Assembly: GCF_000455285.1 (NCBI RefSeq)
Contig: NZ_HG005284.1
Coordinates: forward strand, 146,908 to 183,835
DNA from: Candidatus Stoquefichus massiliensis AP9
Lineage (GTDB): Bacteria; Bacillota_I; Bacilli_A; Erysipelotrichales; Coprobacillaceae
Length of the DNA stretch: 36,928 nucleotides
Reading direction: 5' to 3'
A program made the position numbers and the translations under genes. Shown in pieces: positions 34,118-36,928 of the stretch. Numbering within the stretch: the stretch's first letter is position 1; each line of letters starts with the position of its first letter. A model generated the notes under the pieces. That model did not search any database and was not told the origin of the DNA. It was given only the letters and a program-made list of their open reading frames with translations.

Positions 34118-35202
34118 TTCTCTTTCAATTTAAATTTTGTCCATGCATCAATATAATTCATCAAAAACAATTCTTCATCAACAACTCTACCCACTTTATT
34201 CTTACGTTTATCATAACATTCTTCTAAGATAATTTGAAGTTCTCCTTTGTATTTTCCAAAATCATTATTCCCAATCACAACATCTCCTGCTGTAAAGGCA
34301 TCTAAATGATCATGACATGGGATATCTTTTCCCACTTGTTTCTTTCTGACTTCAGTTGAACGAACAGCTTGTTTTGTAATATCTCCACGACGATAATGTT
34401 GTTCTTGATACATAATTTCTTTTTCTAATTGACTTGTTTTTTCAATCGGTTTTACGCTTAATTCTAATTGATAACGATTGACATTAGATAATGCTTTTAA
34501 TTCATCTTCACTTGCATAAGCATTACCAATAATCACATCATCAATTAAGTTTGTCGCAAATAAGTGTTTTGCCTGAACTTCAACCGGTAAATGTCTATGC
34601 ATTTCTAATGTACATAAACCATCGTTAATAGACCAAGGACCAATATTGGCTGCATGTGAGTTAATAAAAGCTGCTGTTCTAATGCCATGTTGTTTAAAGC
34701 GTGTTGAACATTGAACAAAGAAATCGTAATCTAATCCTGTTCCAAGTTGTGGATAAAAGTTATGACACCCATAAAGGAATGGAACATTTGGCTGATATGT
34801 CAAAATGTTATCAAGATAAGCAACATTGTTTGACATATTGATTTCAATTGCTAATTGATAAGGGTTAAATGTAAGCATAGCTTCTTTTGCACCATCAAAT
34901 CCCATGTCTAAACGAATACCAGTTGCTCCCATTTCATGAAAGAATGTTAAATCATCATAAGAGATACCTAACTGATCAAAGACAGCTGGAGCTACATCTA
35001 ATATTACTTCATAACCTAATCCTGTTGCATATTCAATAATCTCTTTAAATTCAGAAACAATTTCTTCTTTTGGTTTATTCACTGATAATAAACATGTAAA
35101 GACTCTTGTAAAACCATATGTACTTGCTAATTTAAGATAAGCTTTATCCTTTTCTACTGTACTGTGTTCTGGATAAATAGATATTCCTAATGATCTTTTC
35201 AT
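34114..35202 (-). CDS. DUF871/GH170 family 6-phospho-glycosidase (MupG-like)
   Basis: This 362-residue protein of DUF871, now GH170, has MupG of S. aureus as the model; MupG is a 6-phospho-N-acetylmuramidase that cuts MurNAc-6P-GlcNAc inside the cell. Visible are the TIM-barrel N-terminal domain opening SLGISIYPEHS, then FTCLLSV, VILDVAP, GATGIRLDMGF, YGCHNFYPQLGTGLDYDFF and AAFINSHA, and a C-terminal cyclophilin-like domain (about 250-362) with HDHLDAFTAGDVVIGNNDFGKYKGELQI. The carboxylates in IRLDMGFDG and nearby are catalytic candidates. A GGAGAGG site and ATGA overlap couple it to the small membrane protein. No murQ is present, so its substrate here may not be a muramic disaccharide. Confidence 0.88.
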   Translation of the reverse strand: MKRSLGISIYPEHSTVEKDKAYLKLASTYGFTRVFTCLLSVNKPKEEIVSEFKEIIEYATGLGYEVILDVAPAVFDQLGISYDDLTFFHEMGATGIRLDMGFDGAKEAMLTFNPYQLAIEINMSNNVAYLDNILTYQPNVPFLYGCHNFYPQLGTGLDYDFFVQCSTRFKQHGIRTAAFINSHAANIGPWSINDGLCTLEMHRHLPVEVQAKHLFATNLIDDVIIGNAYASEDELKALSNVNRYQLELSVKPIEKTSQLEKEIMYQEQHYRRGDITKQAVRSTEVRKKQVGKDIPCHDHLDAFTAGDVVIGNNDFGKYKGELQIILEECYDKRKNKVGRVVDEELFLMNYIDAWTKFKLKEK

Positions 35203-35465
35203 GCTTCTACCTCTCCTGGAATCTTACGATGTGAATTAAAGACATTAAAGAAACTTGCCATAACTACACTTCCATAAATTAAAATTGGAAATGCTGCTGG
35301 AATCAAGACAACGATTGTTAATAAGACAAACATATATGCCATAATATAAAGAATCATTGTACGTAATCTTGTTTTGATAGAATGTTTTTGATAATACTTT
35401 TCAGATAAAATTGTTGTGATAAAGAAACTTAATAATACACCTATAAATGTTGAGACTTGAATCAT
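35199..35465 (-). CDS. Small membrane protein encoded between EIIC and GH170
   Basis: This 88-residue protein has two or three transmembrane helices (about 4-20, 38-58 and 60-78) and a short charged tail. I do not recognise a named family. It overlaps the GH170 start by four bases and lies 31 bases after EIIC, so it is made as part of the operon. It may be an accessory to the transporter. The ribosome site (GGTGA) is weak but present. Confidence 0.75.
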   Translation of the reverse strand: MIQVSTFIGVLLSFFITTILSEKYYQKHSIKTRLRTMILYIMAYMFVLLTIVVLIPAAFPILIYGSVVMASFFNVFNSHRKIPGEVEA

Positions 35466-35496
35466 TTTTATTCACCAAAGACTATGTCTTTCCTTT

Positions 35497-36795
35497 CTAT
35501 GCTTCTGAATGTGCTGCTAATTCTTTTTCTAATTGTTGTTTTTCAAACATTTTAAAGAATGGATAATAAATCACTAAGGCAATAATAAAGTTAATAATAA
35601 CGAGTACCCCTGCCATAATAGACCAGTCAGTTGACATAACAGCGGCTAATGGTGCTGGTAATGTAAATGGTAATTTTGCCATCATCATTGGTACTAAACC
35701 TGAAATTGTAAATAAATAAGAAACAATTGTCATAATAATTGGTGCAACAACAAATGGTATCGCAAGAATTGGATTCATAACAATTGGTGCACCAAAGATC
35801 ACTGGTTCATTGATATTAAAGATACCCGGAATCAGACATAATCTTCCTAAACTCTTAATATATTGAGATTTTGATCTTAAGAATAAACATACTAAAGCTA
35901 AAGTTGCTCCAGCTCCACCAATCCAAATAAACCATTGTAAGAACTGTTCTGTAAATAAATTTGGTAATTGACTTGCTGCTGTTCCTGCTGCAAATACTTC
36001 CATGTTTTCTGCAATTGTCATATCCCAAATTGGTCTGATAACTGGTGACATGATGGCTGGACCATGAATACCAAGTACCCAGAAGAATGTAATTAATGTC
36101 ACTGTTAATAAACCACCTAATAAACTATTTCCTGATAATGTGTCTTTTAAAGGCATTAATAAATTACTTAATGTTGCACTAATATCAAAGTTAAATACAT
36201 AACGTACAACCCAAAATAATAAGATAACAACTGCTGCTGGAATCAATGCACTAAATGAATTAGCAACTTCTGGTGGTACTCCATCTGGCATTTTAATCAC
36301 GATATTTTTTTCTTTACAGAAACGATAAATTTCTACAGATATTAATGCTGCAACAATTGCTCCAAATAATGAACTTGCGCTTAATGCTCCGATTGATAAA
36401 TAACGACCATCAGCAATAACTTCTGGCATCCCAGCTGTGATTTTGATTGGCACAACTGTTGAAACTAAGAAAGCGACAGTTGCTAACATACCACATCCTA
36501 ATTGATCTAACTTGTAGTATCTTGCAAGTGATGAACCAATACCATAAGCAGCATATAACGCTAAGATACCTACAGTAAAACGAAATGGTACATCTACAAT
36601 ATTAAGATATGGGGCAATAAATTCTGAATATCCATCAATAGGAATATTCAATAGGATACAAAAGAACGACCCTACAATTGTGAGCGGTAATGTTGCAACA
36701 ACCCCTTGTCTTACCGCTTGCATATGACGTTGTCCGCTAATCTTCAACGCCACAGGCATTAACTTTTCTTCAATCATTTTCATAAACTTTTCCAT
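35497..36795 (-). CDS. PTS lactose/cellobiose-family EIIC permease (third system)
   Basis: This 432-residue permease has the landmarks VPPEVANSFSALIPAA, FFWVLGIHGPAIMSPVI and IFNINEPVIFGAPIVMNPILAIPF. A frame extension to a TTG at 36810 overlaps the ribosome site; the ATG at 36795 follows GAGGAG at proper spacing. It is the first gene of the seven-gene operon and so defines that operon as PTS-fed: its sugar enters 6-phosphorylated, matching the GH170 hydrolase. No EIIA or EIIB is encoded in this operon, so both must come from elsewhere. Confidence 0.93.
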   Translation of the reverse strand: MEKFMKMIEEKLMPVALKISGQRHMQAVRQGVVATLPLTIVGSFFCILLNIPIDGYSEFIAPYLNIVDVPFRFTVGILALYAAYGIGSSLARYYKLDQLGCGMLATVAFLVSTVVPIKITAGMPEVIADGRYLSIGALSASSLFGAIVAALISVEIYRFCKEKNIVIKMPDGVPPEVANSFSALIPAAVVILLFWVVRYVFNFDISATLSNLLMPLKDTLSGNSLLGGLLTVTLITFFWVLGIHGPAIMSPVIRPIWDMTIAENMEVFAAGTAASQLPNLFTEQFLQWFIWIGGAGATLALVCLFLRSKSQYIKSLGRLCLIPGIFNINEPVIFGAPIVMNPILAIPFVVAPIIMTIVSYLFTISGLVPMMMAKLPFTLPAPLAAVMSTDWSIMAGVLVIINFIIALVIYYPFFKMFEKQQLEKELAAHSEA

Positions 36796-36816
36796 ACTTT
36801 TTCTCCTCAACTATTT

Positions 36817-36830
36817 TGTTTACGCTTACA
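36817..36830 (-). promoter_or_regulatory. cre-like CcpA site at the operon start
   Basis: On the minus strand this reads TGTAAGCGTAAACA, which matches the cre consensus TGWAANCGNTNWCA at 13 of 14 positions. It lies just downstream of the -10 box, over the expected transcription start, a position where CcpA represses. The operon is therefore probably subject to catabolite repression. Confidence 0.7.
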
Positions 36831-36872
36831 CTATAACATTATAATGTTTATTTGTAAAGATTATAATGTTAT
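36830..36872 (-). promoter_or_regulatory. Promoter with doubled palindromic operator for the PTS-GH170 operon
   Basis: The -35 TTTACA (36853-36858), a 17-base spacer and -10 TATAGT (36830-36835) form a good promoter. The spacer is largely filled by the perfect palindrome AACATTATAATGTT (36835-36848). The 11-mer ATTATAATGTT recurs 22 bases further upstream (36860-36870), two helical turns away. Such symmetry fits a dimeric repressor of the GntR or RpiR type binding twice. No regulator gene is inside the operon. Confidence 0.65.
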
Positions 36873-36908
36873 ATTTTTTATAAATTTTACCATTTTTTTA
36901 TTTTTATA

Positions 36909-36917
36909 TGCTATAAT
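36909..36917 (+). promoter_or_regulatory. Extended -10 promoter reading out of the window
   Basis: TGCTATAAT is an extended -10 element on the plus strand, the same form as before the SRPBCC gene. It points to a divergent gene just beyond the right edge, plausibly the regulator of the PTS-GH170 operon. No clear -35 is seen. Confidence 0.45.
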
Positions 36918-36928
36918 AAGACTATCAT

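Overview
The window looks like chromosome from a very AT-rich, low-G+C Gram-positive anaerobe. The best guess is a gut Erysipelotrichia/Coprobacillaceae-type member of the Firmicutes. This is inferred from strong AGGAGG-type ribosome sites, base composition, abundant lactose/cellobiose-family PTS genes, LicR-type and RpiR-type regulators, and a yybP-ykoY riboswitch in front of a P-type ATPase. No rRNA, tRNA, CRISPR array, insertion sequence or phage gene was seen. Most genes lie on the minus strand.

Region 1 (1-7370, minus) is a PTS locus for a beta-glucoside-like sugar. It holds EIIA, EIIB, EIIC, a GH1 6-phospho-glycosidase, an AlsE-like 3-epimerase and an RpiB/AlsI-like isomerase cut by the left edge. 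Upstream sits a LicR-type PRD activator coupled to an odd protein made of two EIIB domains. A shared motif occurs in front of both the PTS genes and the regulator. The enzyme set suggests a glycoside that releases an allose-like 6-phosphate.

Region 2 (7374-21000) is mostly housekeeping: cardiolipin synthase with a DUF1934 protein, a class A penicillin-binding protein, two small membrane proteins, DedA, a Mn2+-riboswitch-controlled cation ATPase, a TIM-barrel glycosidase-like protein, a GNAT acetyltransferase, an HD phosphohydrolase, ferritin and purine nucleoside phosphorylase.

Region 3 (20312-25539) holds a self-regulated TetR/ABC exporter operon, then a second PTS set (EIIC, RpiR regulator, EIIB) with no EIIA. 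Region 4 (25791-29714) holds a helical protein, a metallophosphatase with an SH3-like tail, an SRPBCC protein, a GH4 6-phospho-glycosidase and a small Imm74-like orphan gene followed by a 450-base gene-poor gap.

Region 5 (30167-36928) is the most interesting. It is one tightly coupled minus-strand operon: EIIC, a small membrane protein, a DUF871/GH170 (MupG-like) glycosidase, a COG3964 amidohydrolase, a DgaE-like PLP ammonia-lyase, a DgaF-like aldolase and KdgK. Its promoter carries a doubled operator and a cre-like site. Together these suggest import and cleavage of a disaccharide whose reducing end is an N-acetylated 2-amino aldonic acid, with the acid deacetylated, deaminated, phosphorylated and split to pyruvate and glyceraldehyde-3-phosphate. 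That pathway is an inference from gene content, not something the sequence proves.
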